Source of the DNA: Alphaproteobacteria bacterium
GTDB lineage: Bacteria > Pseudomonadota > Alphaproteobacteria > Micropepsales > Micropepsaceae
Assembly: GCA_017983635.1 (NCBI GenBank)
Contig: JAGOBA010000013.1
Location: 44,252-108,251, forward strand
Length of the DNA: 64,000 bases
Reading direction: 5' to 3'
Both the position numbers and the translations under genes were made by a program. Positions within the stretch are counted from its first letter, which is position 1. Each line of letters opens with the position of its first letter. The notes beneath the pieces were generated by a model. That model saw only the letters and a list, made by a program, of their open reading frames with translations, did no database searches and had not been told where the DNA came from. Positions 16,323 through 24,199 of the stretch are shown one piece after another.

Positions 16323-16517
16323 GCACACGCGCGCTGATCAACAAAGAGGACGTCGTCAGAGGGACCTATGTCGGTTTGGTATCCGCGAACGGCCACTCCC
16401 AGCCCTGCACCGAAGTCGATGCCATCCTTGCCCCTGAACGACCCAGCCGGCCTCGGCAAGCTTCTCGTCAATCTGGTCGCGAGCCACCTGCTCAGGATTT
16501 TGGTTCTTGCTCGCCAT
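16310..16517 (-). pseudogene. N-terminal relic of type I restriction subunit HsdR
   Basis: From the ATG at 16517 the frame reads NPEQVARDQIDEKLAEAGWVVQ, then a one-base shift, then KDGIDFGAGLGVAVRGYQ and TDIGPSDDVLFVDQRACAI. This is the well-conserved beginning of HsdR (EQxARxxID..L..AGW.VQ...ID...G.G.AVRE...GxADYxLFVD.KA). The E-A-K nuclease motif that should follow is lost where the sequence enters the direct repeat near 16322. HsdR is normally about 1000 residues, so only some 65 remain. No hsdM or hsdS is present. Confidence 0.75.
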
Positions 16518-16593
16518 ACTTTGTTTCGAAGCCCCATTCTTTTCTTTTCACTTGAGCGTTCGATTGCAATGTTCTATCTTTGTTCCACGCTCA

Positions 16594-16616
16594 GACATTT
16601 GTTGACAAATGTCAAC
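16594..16616. promoter_or_regulatory. Overlapping palindromes, candidate operator and -35
   Basis: GACATTTGT-TG-ACAAATGTC (16594-16613) is a perfect inverted repeat, and GTTGACA-AA-TGTCAAC (16601-16616) a second one overlapping it. A consensus -35 hexamer TTGACA (16602-16607) lies inside, with a weak -10 (TACAAG) about 17 bp on. The start codon at 16643 is 27 bp downstream. This arrangement suits an autoregulated toxin-antitoxin promoter. Confidence 0.75.
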
Positions 16617-16642
16617 AGAGCTGCTACAAGGAACACTGATCA

Positions 16643-16879
16643 ATGGGTTCCAGGCCCACGCACCCGAACAAGGAGATCGAGGCGGCCGTAACATACGCGG
16701 AAGCAAAAGGCTGGAGATACAAGGCCGCCGGAAAGTCTGCGCACGCTTGGGGGAAATTTCTGTGTCCTTTCGCAGATCGAAGCGGCTGTCACGTATTTGT
16801 CTGGTCAACGCCGAAGCGTCCGGAAAGCCACGCAAAAGAAATCCGGCGCACCGTGGGCAAGTGCCCGCATCAACTCTAA
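16643..16879 (+). CDS. Small protein, possible HicA-like toxin partner
   Basis: Seventy-eight residues, basic, with a dsRBD-like layout: an N-terminal helix (NKEIEAAVTYAEAKGWRY), two strands with G-K-S-A-H-A-W-G-K and CHVFVWSTP, and a last helix ending KCPHQL. The size, order and histidine before a strand recall HicA-type mRNA interferases and their distant relatives, but the usual G-H-x-x-W pattern is not exact, so this is an inference. AAGGAA precedes the ATG. The gene for a helix-turn-helix protein follows after 16 bp, giving a two-gene toxin-antitoxin-like layout behind the palindromic promoter. Confidence 0.65.
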   Translation: MGSRPTHPNKEIEAAVTYAEAKGWRYKAAGKSAHAWGKFLCPFADRSGCHVFVWSTPKRPESHAKEIRRTVGKCPHQL

Positions 16880-16895
16880 ACAGCAGAGGACGGCA

Positions 16896-17426
16896 ATGCA
16901 GGACTTCGAGTTCGCAATCATCGCTGACGGCGTCGATACAGACGACGAGACGTTCGTGGACCGCTTTTTCGAAGCGGGCTGCGACGACGCGCTGGTGATG
17001 ATCGTCAAAGGCAACGTCGTCCTGCAATTCACGCGGGAGGCATCCAACGTGGCTGAGGCGGTCGCCTCCGCAATCCGTGACGTACATCGCGCCGGCGCAC
17101 GCGTGCGGCGCATCGCGCCGGATTCCTATGTCACGATCAGCGACATCGCCGAACGCTCCGGCCTCACGCGTCAGGCGATTTCGCTTTACGCGAACGCCGA
17201 GCGTGGTGCGGGCGACTTTCCGCGGCCGCTGCTGCGCGCGAATACGGATTCGCCGCTCTGGGACTGGCTCAGCGTCGCACGCTGGCTCGACAAGAATGGG
17301 AAGCTGCCCGACGATCAATCGCTCGAATTCGCCGAACTGGTGCACGATCTGAATTTGCATTTCGAGAATCTCGACGCGGGGCCCTCAAGCCGACGCAACG
17401 TCGCCAAGCTGCTTGAAGCCGTCTAA
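16896..17426 (+). CDS. Helix-turn-helix protein, putative antitoxin
   Basis: A 176-residue protein. The N-terminal half (F-E-F-A-I-I-A-D-G ... ETFVDRFFEAGCDDALVM, then VLQFTREASNVAEAVASAIRDV) forms an alpha/beta domain found in a family of small regulators. The middle has a helix-turn-helix (TISDIAERSGLTRQAISLYA, residues about 85-104). The C-terminal part has WDWLSVARWLDKNGKL. It follows the small gene at 16643 with GAGG before the ATG. The likely role is to bind the palindrome at 16594-16616 and neutralise the upstream gene product. The partner assignment is from layout only. Confidence 0.7.
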   Translation: MQDFEFAIIADGVDTDDETFVDRFFEAGCDDALVMIVKGNVVLQFTREASNVAEAVASAIRDVHRAGARVRRIAPDSYVTISDIAERSGLTRQAISLYANAERGAGDFPRPLLRANTDSPLWDWLSVARWLDKNGKLPDDQSLEFAELVHDLNLHFENLDAGPSSRRNVAKLLEAV

Positions 17427-17539
17427 CGCGTTATTCCGGTGACACGCAACAACCGCGAAGCACGGCAAGTCGGGTCGCCGACCCGGATTGACCAAGCCGC
17501 ACGCTCAGCCTGCCCCACCGCCTTCGCGGACTTGAGCAG

Positions 17540-17690
17540 CGTAACCCCAGCTGGCGCCCCGCCAAGTACCGCGAGGATGTTGACGCCGAACCGCCGCAAC
17601 GGATCGAAAGATCGCCGCGCCTCCGCCTTTGGATCGCGCCAAAACGACGCCGACCGCGTTAAAGCTCCCATGCAGGCCAGGTAACAACCG
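17540..17690 (-). pseudogene. Internally deleted copy of the membrane-protein gene
   Basis: On the minus strand the start region (like 16180-16218) is joined directly to the C-terminal DPLRRFGVNILAVLGGAP segment (like 15380-15465). About 700 bp that make up the membrane helices are missing. Small indels break the frame, so it is not functional. The remaining gap to 17924 shows no gene. Confidence 0.65.
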
Positions 17691-17772
17691 CGACCACGGC
17701 TGGCGAAACACAATCTCCCCCAAAGGTTGACGCGCGGTGGCACTTCCCTAGGGACACGATTACCTGTCACCG
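17629..17772. repeat. Direct repeat, right copy
   Basis: Homologous to 16180-16322, including the shared end ACACGATTACCTG. Together the two copies flank the HsdR relic and the toxin-antitoxin-like pair. It overlaps the deleted gene copy. Confidence 0.75.
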
Positions 17773-17924
17773 CTCAAACCGCTCAATCACTTTACTTCAG
17801 GGGACGGAGTTTGTGTATCGCCTAAGCCATATACCGGCGCCCCCCGCACCTTTGCAATTGACGCGCCCACGGGGGCTTTGAAAACTGCCGCAGGTGTGAG
17901 CGAAGGTGGGCATGCGTTCTGGTT

Positions 17925-18185
17925 TCACAAATCCCAATCCGGACGCTCGGTCAAATACTCACAATAGTACTTGGTTTCGTTGTCGGAAGGCGGCAGCTTG
18001 GCCTTGCAGCTGGCTTCATCCACGGGGCCGCCAAGAACGATCAGTCCCAGATCGACCACGTCGACGATGAGGTACCATCCGACCCCGTTCCAGTGTTTGT
18101 CTTCGGCGGATGCGGCTGTAGCGGCGACAAGAAACAACGCAGCAGTCAGGAATGCCGCAACGGCAGATTGCTTTGGTGCCATCAA
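17925..18185 (-). CDS. Small secreted protein, paralogue 1
   Basis: Eighty-six residues with a signal peptide ending at A-S-A-E-D (about residue 27). The mature part has WNGVGWYLI and, after a short loop, EASCKAKLP...KYYCEYLTERPDW. Two cysteines, one before the KLP and one in YCEYL, probably form a disulfide. It is homologous to the divergently encoded protein at 18479 (WNGAGWY, CKANLP, FCEYLSERP). No named family is recognised. Expected location is the periplasm or outside. A second Met (18182) is an equally good start. Confidence 0.7.
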   Translation of the reverse strand: MMAPKQSAVAAFLTAALFLVAATAASAEDKHWNGVGWYLIVDVVDLGLIVLGGPVDEASCKAKLPPSDNETKYYCEYLTERPDWDL

Positions 18186-18478
18186 TTCGATCCTTCACAT
18201 CAGCCCTTTCGAAGACAGTACGCTTATCCTTGTCGAATGCCAGGGTCGCATACGCTGATTGCGGGGTTTGCCGCGCCTCGCTATCTCGTCCCGCATGGCT
18301 GGAACGTGGCGAAGTGCTGCCGCCAAAGGGCACGCCGTATCAGTTACGTGGCATACGGCGTCACGGACGAGACTGATGGTGCCGCATGGGGCATCGAGCG
18401 ATGCCGGCACTCGAAAACATGCAACTTGACGAGAATGAGCTTATGTTGGGCGCCAACTTTGAAACGGAGGTACAATCC

Positions 18479-18733
18479 ATGTTGGCCAAACCATTCGTGA
18501 TCGCTGCCGCATTGGCCGCCACGTTGGTTCTGTCGGGCGCTCCGAACGCATATGCTGAAACGGTGCAATGGAACGGCGCAGGATGGTACGGCATGGACGG
18601 CAACCTGTATTGGGAGGAGTTGGTGAACGGCCCCTTCGTCAACGAAGCGACGTGCAAAGCAAACCTGCCAGCCGATAACGACGATTCCGTTTATTTTTGT
18701 GAGTATTTGAGCGAACGCCCAAACCGCGATTGA
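18479..18733 (+). CDS. Small secreted protein, paralogue 2
   Basis: Eighty-four residues: signal peptide (cleavage near A-Y-A-E), then VQWNGAGWYGM, NEATCKANLP and VYFCEYLSERP. Cysteines and the Trp-Asn-Gly-x-Gly-Trp-Tyr block match the neighbour at 17925. CGGAGG stands eight bases before the ATG, a strong ribosome binding site. The two genes point away from each other across 293 bp that should hold both promoters. Confidence 0.75.
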   Translation: MLAKPFVIAAALAATLVLSGAPNAYAETVQWNGAGWYGMDGNLYWEELVNGPFVNEATCKANLPADNDDSVYFCEYLSERPNRD

Positions 18734-18835
18734 AGGTGTTGCCACCGACGCGAAGGTCGCCTTCGGGGTCCCGGCCGCCTTCCGCCGCTACCGGCGACAT
18801 GACAGTATCAAGTCCGGAAGAGGCCGTGACACGAA

Positions 18836-19381
18836 ATGCAAGATATTCTCCACCTTGCCCCCATCGACATCCTTAGCGAATTCGCTGGAAGGGTCGTCGA
18901 CTCCCTCTTGGTCGGAGGGGTCGTAGCCTGGCTGCTTTCCCTCGGCCGCATAAGAGAGAAGAACGCGGCAAAGGCTCAAATCGCAGAGCAGCTTTGTCGC
19001 GTGTTCGGTATGCGGCTATATCGAAATCCAAAGACCAACAGCTTTGCGCTGGAAGAGCTCACCGGAAAGTCGTTGCAAGGCTGGGCTTCATTGGACCGCC
19101 TGCAAACGAACCTCGATATGCACCGCGCGGACATAAGCTCCACGGAGCTGACGCTGGTTCAAGCCATTATCGAGGATCTCCTCAGAATTCGCGCCAACCA
19201 ACTGACCATGGAATTACATATCCTGGACGAATATTTGCCCGCGGCCGCCAAGCGGTTCTTGCCCGGTCGATTGCGGGAACAGTTTTTGGAGCGCGCGACG
19301 TATTTTGGCCTCCCGAATTTGACCGACAGTGCGTCGATGACGGCGGTCCCGCCTCAGAACGTGAACACCTTTGGGGAGTAG
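18836..19381 (+). CDS. Membrane-anchored protein of unknown function
   Basis: A 181-residue protein with one N-terminal hydrophobic helix (VVDSLLVGGVVAWLLSLG) and a long, mostly helical cytosolic part without recognised motifs. It contains evenly spaced Leu/Ile and charged residues (ELTLVQAIIEDLLRIRANQLTMELHIL) that suggest a coiled coil or helical bundle. Codon use looks like that of a real gene. An in-frame ATG begins the ORF but no strong Shine-Dalgarno is visible, so the start is only likely. Function unknown. Confidence 0.55.
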   Translation: MQDILHLAPIDILSEFAGRVVDSLLVGGVVAWLLSLGRIREKNAAKAQIAEQLCRVFGMRLYRNPKTNSFALEELTGKSLQGWASLDRLQTNLDMHRADISSTELTLVQAIIEDLLRIRANQLTMELHILDEYLPAAAKRFLPGRLREQFLERATYFGLPNLTDSASMTAVPPQNVNTFGE

Positions 19382-19494
19382 CCACCTTCGCCTTCAGAAG
19401 AAGCCGCGCCAACACATTTGGCTTCGGTCATCGCGCGATTGCGGAAGACGATACGCCTTCCTTGGCGAGACCCATGGCGCCGACGCCGCCGCTC

Positions 19495-19735
19495 ACCCGC
19501 CTCCACGTCACCTGCATCCCCACCGACACCGTGTGCGTGGTGATGTCGGGATTCAGGCTCGCGTCGTAGTCAACGAAGATCGACGCGCGGTGCGAGAGCG
19601 GCGCGGTAAGGCCTACGCCGACCAGCGCGGAATCGCGGCCGTACTTTTTCGCCCTTAATCAGGCTGGGCGCCTGCTGCTGACCCTGCACGGTGGCGAGGA
19701 ACGACCCTTGGTTGTCCGAGAACTCGTGCGCCCCG
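19495..19735 (-). pseudogene. Relic of an autotransporter C-terminus
   Basis: The minus strand reads AHEFSDNQGSFLATVQGQQQ, then APSLIKGEK, followed by a one-base shift into GRDSALVGVGLTAPL and NPDITTHTVSVGM. It is nearly the same as the last 80 residues of the autotransporter at 30261-34895 (HEFADNQASFLATVQGQAQ, GRDSALVGVGLTAPL). The passenger and most of the barrel are absent. It begins just past the stop of the secreted-protein gene at 19760. Confidence 0.8.
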
Positions 19736-19759
19736 CTCTGATTGGAACTGAATTCGCCC

Positions 19760-20926
19760 CTAACGGCATCGGCCCGTCCCAGCGTTTGCCTCACCCGGCC
19801 TCAAGGACGGCAGCGCGCCATCAAGATAGAGACGATAGCGGGCATGCTCGCGCTTACCTTCGTTGCCGGTGTCGATCAGGAGGAAGGCGGGTCGCTTGCT
19901 GTCTTTCGTCAACTTGTACCAGGTGAGCTTCTGTTCCGTGTAGATCTTGCCGCAGCGCGCAAGCGCGATGGTGAAGCCATCATCGCGCAGCGCCTGCAAA
20001 AGCTTGACGTCCTCGCCGCGCGGATGCGAACCGCCTTCTTCCAGGCGCAACAGCCGCGCGTACTTGGCATCGCCCGTCGCCTGAACCGAAAACTCGCGCG
20101 TGGCCAGCGACAGCATGCCCGCGCCGCTCAGCGAAAAATGGTTCGGGTCATCGTCGTAAGACAGCGCCGGATCGTGCGGCCACAGCGCCTTGTTCCAAGA
20201 AAACCCCGGCAGACGCGTCCGCATCGTGTCCCACGAATAGGGTTGTGCTTCGCCGGCCGCCGGAATGGCGCCGGCGATCGTCTTGGCGATCGCTTGATGC
20301 GGCAGTTCGGCCGAGACCGCTTTGACGGGCGCACTGCCGGCCGCGCATTGCTCGCTGTACATCGCCAATTCGCCCGGATCGAGTTTTGGCAAATCCGGCC
20401 CGACGGAGTAGCCGACGCCTTCGCAGCGTTTCGCGCCACAGGAATAAGTCAGAGAGACATAACCAAGCGCTTGGCCGCTTTTGACGCGCCACCATTTCGA
20501 ATTGTGCTCGAGGTCGTTCGGTTTGAGCGGGCAGCGGGCAATCGCAGGGCTCAGCCCGGCGCGGGTTAAGGCGTCCAGCAACGCGGCCTCGCCAACATGA
20601 GGGCCGCTGTTCTTGACATAGAAATTGAACGTCATCGTACGGGCCCCCGTGACCAAGAGGCTCACGCGCCGACCGCCAACCTTGGCGACGCCGCTGCGTG
20701 TGAAGCAGCCGCCATCGGGAAGACAATCGTTCAGCATCTTTGGCGGCAGGGGTTGCCAGACCGCTCCCTTCACGCCTTCGACCGAGCTCCAATCGCCGGC
20801 ATGGGCCATCAGATCTTTCACAAGACCCGCGAGGTCGTCTGCCCCTTTTCCGGCTGAGAGCGCCGTGCCGCAAAACAAAATCGTCACCGCCGCGACGATC
20901 GATGCGAAAGTTCGTGAGACTCGCAT
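19760..20926 (-). CDS. Secreted protein of unknown function
   Basis: About 388 residues from the ATG at 20926, with a signal peptide (VSRTFASIVAAVTILFCGTALSA). The mature part has several cysteines likely paired in the periplasm (CLPDGGCF, ARCPLKPND, YSCGAKRC). Two regions (about 50-130 and 290-340) share a layout of 'LLDALTRAGLSPAIARC' and 'LLQALRDDGFTIALARCG', which suggests an internal duplication. No known family or catalytic motif is recognised. The frame continues upstream to 21151 but lacks a better start. It ends next to the autotransporter relic. Confidence 0.7.
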   Translation of the reverse strand: MRVSRTFASIVAAVTILFCGTALSAGKGADDLAGLVKDLMAHAGDWSSVEGVKGAVWQPLPPKMLNDCLPDGGCFTRSGVAKVGGRRVSLLVTGARTMTFNFYVKNSGPHVGEAALLDALTRAGLSPAIARCPLKPNDLEHNSKWWRVKSGQALGYVSLTYSCGAKRCEGVGYSVGPDLPKLDPGELAMYSEQCAAGSAPVKAVSAELPHQAIAKTIAGAIPAAGEAQPYSWDTMRTRLPGFSWNKALWPHDPALSYDDDPNHFSLSGAGMLSLATREFSVQATGDAKYARLLRLEEGGSHPRGEDVKLLQALRDDGFTIALARCGKIYTEQKLTWYKLTKDSKRPAFLLIDTGNEGKREHARYRLYLDGALPSLRPGEANAGTGRCR

Positions 20927-21138
20927 GACACCCTCTCTGCTCCAATGGGGCACCCTTAGAACGAATTTGTTGCCTTGCGACAAGTCCAGTCCAAAGCACA
21001 GAGCATCGACGGCGCAGCGCCTGTCACTTTGGTTCGGACCGTGGCCTGCCCGGCATTGCCCTGGACCGAAGACAACAAACTTTGCTCCCGCTACCCATGG
21101 CCTAGACTCTCGGCGCAAACCGCACGACGGAGGAGCAC

Positions 21139-21270
21139 TTGGCAGACTCATGGGACACGGTGGACGGCATCACGCAAGCCGGCGTCTCGGCCTGGCTGCC
21201 GGGCCTCGTAACGTTTGCGATCGCGGTTTCTATCGGCGCGATGACTCGCCACCCTGCGGTCAGGGATTGA
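21139..21270 (+). CDS. Possible 43-residue membrane peptide
   Basis: TTG start eight bases after GGAGGAG, the strongest ribosome binding site in this gap. The peptide (M-A-D-S-W-D-T-V-D-G ... LVTFAIAVSIGAMTRHP) has one hydrophobic helix. A second frame (GTG 21273 to 21365) and a third (ATG 21362 to 21547, one helix, start overlapping the previous stop as ATGA) follow directly. They may be a tiny coupled cluster or chance. No family is recognised. Confidence 0.4.
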   Translation: MADSWDTVDGITQAGVSAWLPGLVTFAIAVSIGAMTRHPAVRD

Positions 21271-21361
21271 AAGTGCGAGGCGTCATTTTCGAAGGCGACT
21301 ACGACGACGGGCACCCGACGCGTGGCGCAGGTCTTCTGGAACCTCCGCGAGGTGGCCGGCG

Positions 21362-21547
21362 ATGAACAGTGCCGTCGGCGGACGAAAGAGCCTGCCCGCC
21401 GGGCGGCCTCTTCGCTGCTGGATACGTCTATTGGTGACCGCGTCCGTCGCGATTGTGGTCCCAACCGCGGTAGCCGTCACCGCCGTGTCAGTGATCGCCG
21501 CGGCGCCAGGGCGGCGTCATCGCGCGCGGCCGCCCACTCCCGGCTGA
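21362..21547 (+). CDS. Possible 61-residue membrane protein
   Basis: ATG overlaps the stop of the preceding short frame. The peptide has an Arg-rich start and one hydrophobic stretch (LLVTASVAIVVPTAVAVTAV) followed by a Pro/Arg tail. There is no recognised family and weak evidence beyond coupling and the helix. The remaining bases up to 21695 are the leader of the next gene. Confidence 0.3.
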   Translation: MNSAVGGRKSLPAGRPLRCWIRLLVTASVAIVVPTAVAVTAVSVIAAAPGRRHRARPPTPG

Positions 21548-21695
21548 GTCCTTTGGGTCACAACATCCTCGACAAATTGGATGCGCCAAGCCCCTTCGGA
21601 GCCAAATTAATCTCCTGTTAACCACGCGGGCGCCCAGTGCCCTCGTGGGCGCTTCGCTCGCGGCTCGCGTCTTTGACGCTTAGGGAGACTTACGA

Positions 21696-22385
21696 ATGAA
21701 ATCACAACTGCTAACGGCTGCGGCGGCCGGCGCCTTGATGTTGGCGGCCTCGACGACAGCACAGGCCGACAATCGTTTTGCCGGCTTCTCGGTCAGCCTC
21801 GATCTCGGCTGGACCCAAGTGATGGGCGAAATCAACGACGTCAATCCGAACTACGCCAACGTTGCCGGTTACCAGGACGCGGATGAAGGCAGCGGCGTGC
21901 TGCTCGGCGGCAGACTTGGCTACGACTTCGCCTTGGCCGATCAATGGTTGGTGGGCGCGGAATTGAACGTCAACATGGTATCCGCAGACACCGCGACTTG
22001 CGAAGCCGCCGGCTGCGCCGATTCCAACAGTGTGACGGGCCCGGCGCTCAGCTTCGATATGGAATCTCTCGCCTCGGCGCGGGCGCGCTTGGGCTATGTG
22101 ATCGACCCGAAGGCTCTGCTTTACGGTTTCGTCGGCTATGCGTATTCCGAAGTGACGACCCACCACCACGATAGCAGCGAAGGCGACGGCAGATCGCGCA
22201 ATTTCCACGGCTACACATTGGGCGGCGGGGCGCAATACGCCGTCGGCGCAACAACCGACATTCGCGGCGAAATCGCTTACTATAACTTCTCGGACAAGAT
22301 CTACACCGATCAGTTCAACGAAACCTTCGGCACGGATCCCGAGGCCTTGACCGTATCGCTTGGCGTTGTTTTCCATCTGAACTAA
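21696..22385 (+). CDS. Outer-membrane beta-barrel protein (OmpA/Omp25-like)
   Basis: A 229-residue protein with a signal peptide (cut after T-A-Q-A) and an eight-stranded-barrel pattern: alternating strands such as GVLLGGRLGYDFALADQWLVGAEL, LASARARLGYVIDPKALLYGFVGYAYS, YTLGGGAQYAVGATTDIRGEIAYYNFS, and the C-terminal ALTVSLGVVFHLN. It belongs to the small porin/OmpA-like barrels common in alphaproteobacteria. Two cysteines (TCEAAGCAD) form a likely loop disulfide, and a His cluster (THHHDS) lies in a loop. AGGGAG precedes the ATG, and a rho-independent terminator follows at 22408. Confidence 0.85.
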   Translation: MKSQLLTAAAAGALMLAASTTAQADNRFAGFSVSLDLGWTQVMGEINDVNPNYANVAGYQDADEGSGVLLGGRLGYDFALADQWLVGAELNVNMVSADTATCEAAGCADSNSVTGPALSFDMESLASARARLGYVIDPKALLYGFVGYAYSEVTTHHHDSSEGDGRSRNFHGYTLGGGAQYAVGATTDIRGEIAYYNFSDKIYTDQFNETFGTDPEALTVSLGVVFHLN

Positions 22386-22407
22386 CCCGAACCTCCTGAG
22401 TGAATCG

Positions 22408-22436
22408 AAAAAGGGGCGTGTACGCGCCCCTTTTTT
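22408..22436 (+). terminator. Rho-independent terminator
   Basis: Stem GGGGCG / CGCCCC with a short TGTACG loop region, flanked by A5 on the left and T6 on the right, 20 bp after the barrel gene stop. Confidence 0.9.
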
Positions 22437-22505
22437 CGTCAAATAAGTACCTTCGTCCCGCGATCCGATTTGTGATAGCCCAACGCGGCGATTGGGTGCG
22501 CTTCG

Positions 22506-24149
22506 ATGACCTCGGACTCCGATATCGACGTTGAACTGAAACGACTTGAGGCCTTGTCGGCATGTCGACTCGGCCTGCCCGCGTACTATGCGTCGGCCTT
22601 GGAAACAACCGACGGCACGCTGCGCGTCGCGGCGGTTGCGGCCCTGCTTGAACTCGGCGCGCTCCGTCCCGCACAGTGGCCGCTTGCCCTGGAACTCTCC
22701 TGCCACAATGCCGTTCGCACGCGCGCCTTCAAACTGCTGATGGCTCGATTTGAATACGACCTCGCGCGTCAAGTCATGCAGACCGACGCACCTCGCGTCG
22801 ACGACCTTCGGACCCAGCGCATGCGTGCCGAACTCGACCGCGATCTTCCAAGTTGCCTTGACCTCGATCGCGAGATCTTTCTGGCAACGGGATTGATCGA
22901 GCACATGCATGACGCCCGCGCGACCTCCGAAATCATCGGCGGTTGGAGAGCCGCCATCAAATGGGCGGTACTCACCGTTCTGGTCCAGCCTGCCGATCCG
23001 CGCGGCGCCTACATGCTCTTGAACCATCTGCTTGAGGCGAACCAAATCGATCGGGTCGATACGGTTTGCCAAGGCTTCGCGAGAGCGGGCGTCTATCCCC
23101 TGGAATGCTCCATCTTCGGTGCATTTGTTGCGACCGCCAGGGGGGAACCGAAACGCGCAATCAAACTATTGGAGCCGGTTCTGTCGCGCGAGATCGGCAA
23201 CAACCTGCGAAGCACGGCACTCAGAGCGCGGGCATCGGCATTCGAGGCCTTGGGACAGTTCCGCCCGGCGTACAACAGCTACGCGCAAATGAACGAGGTT
23301 GGCCTTGCGCCGAACGCAGCGCGCGTGGACATCGCGAAGCACTATTTGGATCGCGCCGCCTATCACATCGGCGACTTGGAACCCGACGATCGTCGATCAA
23401 GCCACTTCATGATGGTCGGTTTTCCGCGTTCCGGAACGACCTTGCTGGAAAACGCCCTCGCCGCGCATCCTCAGATCGAGACGTTTGAAGAAGTGCCTTC
23501 GTTTTCAAGAGCCGTAAGCTTCATCGATCAACACGTCAAACCCGGCCATCCAATTCCCCAATCGGTCTCGCTGGAAGCGCGGAGGCGATATTACGAAGAG
23601 CTCGACCGCCGCCGAACAAAGGCAGGCGCTCGCCTGTTCGTCGATAAGCTGCCCTTGAATTCGGCCGCCATCAAGTTCCTCGAATCGCTGTTGCCTGGGA
23701 AACGGTACATCTTCTCCATCCGCCATCCGTTCGACGTCGTGCTCAGTTGCTTCAAGCAGCACTTCGGAAGAAACCTTGCGATGGACAATTTCCGCCGTTT
23801 CGCCGACGCGTGCCGGCTCTACGACTTTGCCATGACACAGTGGTTCGACGTGTTTGAGCTGGAAGAAAGCGAACGCGTCGCATATGTGCGCTACGAACAG
23901 CTGGTCAACGATTTTGAGACCACCGTGACCCGCGTCTTGCGGTTTGTCGGTGCCGATTGGTCGGACGAGGTCTTGCACTTTGCCGAACAGGCCGACCGGC
24001 GGTCGGCGCGCACGCCAAGCTATCAGAAGGTTCGCTCCGGCCTGACGATCGGCGTTCAGTCGTCGTGGCAGAACTACGCCTTTCTGTTTGAGGGCAAAGA
24101 CGCAGCCCCATTGCAACGCTGGGTAAGCCACTTCGGATACGATCACTGA
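22506..24149 (+). CDS. TPR-containing sulfotransferase
   Basis: A 547-residue protein. The first 280 residues are helical repeats of TPR/HEAT character. The C-terminal half is a PAPS-dependent sulfotransferase domain with the 5'-phosphosulfate loop FPRSGTTLLENAL near residues 304-316, the VDKLPLN segment, and the 3'-phosphate-binding SIRHPFDVVLSCFKQHF near 400. It transfers sulfate from PAPS to an unknown acceptor, presumably in the cytoplasm. No membrane segment was seen. Tetratricopeptide-sulfotransferase fusions are known in alphaproteobacteria. It stands alone after the terminator at 22408. Confidence 0.88.
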   Translation: MTSDSDIDVELKRLEALSACRLGLPAYYASALETTDGTLRVAAVAALLELGALRPAQWPLALELSCHNAVRTRAFKLLMARFEYDLARQVMQTDAPRVDDLRTQRMRAELDRDLPSCLDLDREIFLATGLIEHMHDARATSEIIGGWRAAIKWAVLTVLVQPADPRGAYMLLNHLLEANQIDRVDTVCQGFARAGVYPLECSIFGAFVATARGEPKRAIKLLEPVLSREIGNNLRSTALRARASAFEALGQFRPAYNSYAQMNEVGLAPNAARVDIAKHYLDRAAYHIGDLEPDDRRSSHFMMVGFPRSGTTLLENALAAHPQIETFEEVPSFSRAVSFIDQHVKPGHPIPQSVSLEARRRYYEELDRRRTKAGARLFVDKLPLNSAAIKFLESLLPGKRYIFSIRHPFDVVLSCFKQHFGRNLAMDNFRRFADACRLYDFAMTQWFDVFELEESERVAYVRYEQLVNDFETTVTRVLRFVGADWSDEVLHFAEQADRRSARTPSYQKVRSGLTIGVQSSWQNYAFLFEGKDAAPLQRWVSHFGYDH

Positions 24150-24199
24150 TCATCGACAAGCCGAATCAGTATTAGAAGGTCACGGCCCACGCCTCGTTA

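Noticed and set aside
16283..16555. Plus-strand frame of 90 codons over the HsdR relic
   Set aside because: The minus strand matches HsdR. The plus frame has no family and no ribosome binding site.
19742..20569. Plus-strand frame opposite the secreted-protein gene
   Set aside because: No start signal and no domain, while the minus strand has a signal peptide and ordered cysteines.
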